From the NCBI GenBank assembly GCA_031258055.1, contig JAIRNM010000261.1:1-6229 (forward strand): DNA of 6,229 nucleotides, written 5' to 3'. The notes beneath the pieces were generated by a model. That model was not told the origin of the DNA and made no database searches. It was given only the letters and a program-made list of their open reading frames with translations. This DNA is from Bifidobacteriaceae bacterium. GTDB lineage: Bacteria; Actinomycetota; Actinomycetes; Actinomycetales; WQXJ01. The stretch's first letter is position 1. Each line of letters begins with the position of its first letter. This document shows positions 6,193 through 6,229 of this stretch, one piece after another. The position numbers and the translations under genes were made by a program.

Positions 6193-6229
6193 TTTTGGCG
6201 CCCGGTCGCGCCGGGGTGCGCCAGGACCG

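Overview
The window comes from a GC-rich bacterium, most likely an actinobacterium (Actinomycetota). The support is indirect: overall base composition, the style of the LacI-type regulator, and an SPFH membrane protein paired with a short ribbon-helix-helix protein, an arrangement I associate with actinobacterial genomes. Genus cannot be judged from the sequence. No RNA genes, mobile elements or CRISPR arrays were seen.

Positions 1-4977 form an L-arabinose catabolic locus. It opens with the C-terminal part of a LacI/GalR-family regulator (2-736, +), whose DNA-binding head lies off the left edge. A 72-bp convergent gap (737-808) contains short hairpins. It is followed on the minus strand by araA, L-arabinose isomerase (2290-809), which sits downstream of araD, L-ribulose-5-phosphate 4-epimerase (2982-2305); only 14 bp separates them. 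An FGGY-family sugar kinase is divergent from araD (about 3127-4977, +) and probably acts as the L-ribulokinase. Together the three enzymes convert L-arabinose to L-ribulose, L-ribulose 5-phosphate and then D-xylulose 5-phosphate. No arabinose transporter lies in the window.

The araD/kinase intergenic region holds a perfect 12-bp palindrome with a central CG, typical of LacI-family operators. It overlaps the -10 element and spacer of a good candidate araDA promoter. The simplest model is that the LacI-type protein represses the divergent transcription units until the sugar inducer is present.

The kinase belongs to an atypical FGGY branch and carries two local oddities. One is a low-complexity N-terminal extension of about 75 residues, between imperfect in-frame direct repeats, which leaves the start uncertain. 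The other is a Gly/Glu-rich internal insert.

Positions 5007-6157 (minus strand) hold a separate two-gene unit that converges on the kinase. It encodes an SPFH/band-7 membrane protein with two N-terminal membrane segments, followed by an 81-residue ribbon-helix-helix protein with an AT-hook-like tail. Stop and start codons overlap as TGATG, so the two are probably translationally coupled. The function of this pair is unknown, and it is the least explained part of the window.
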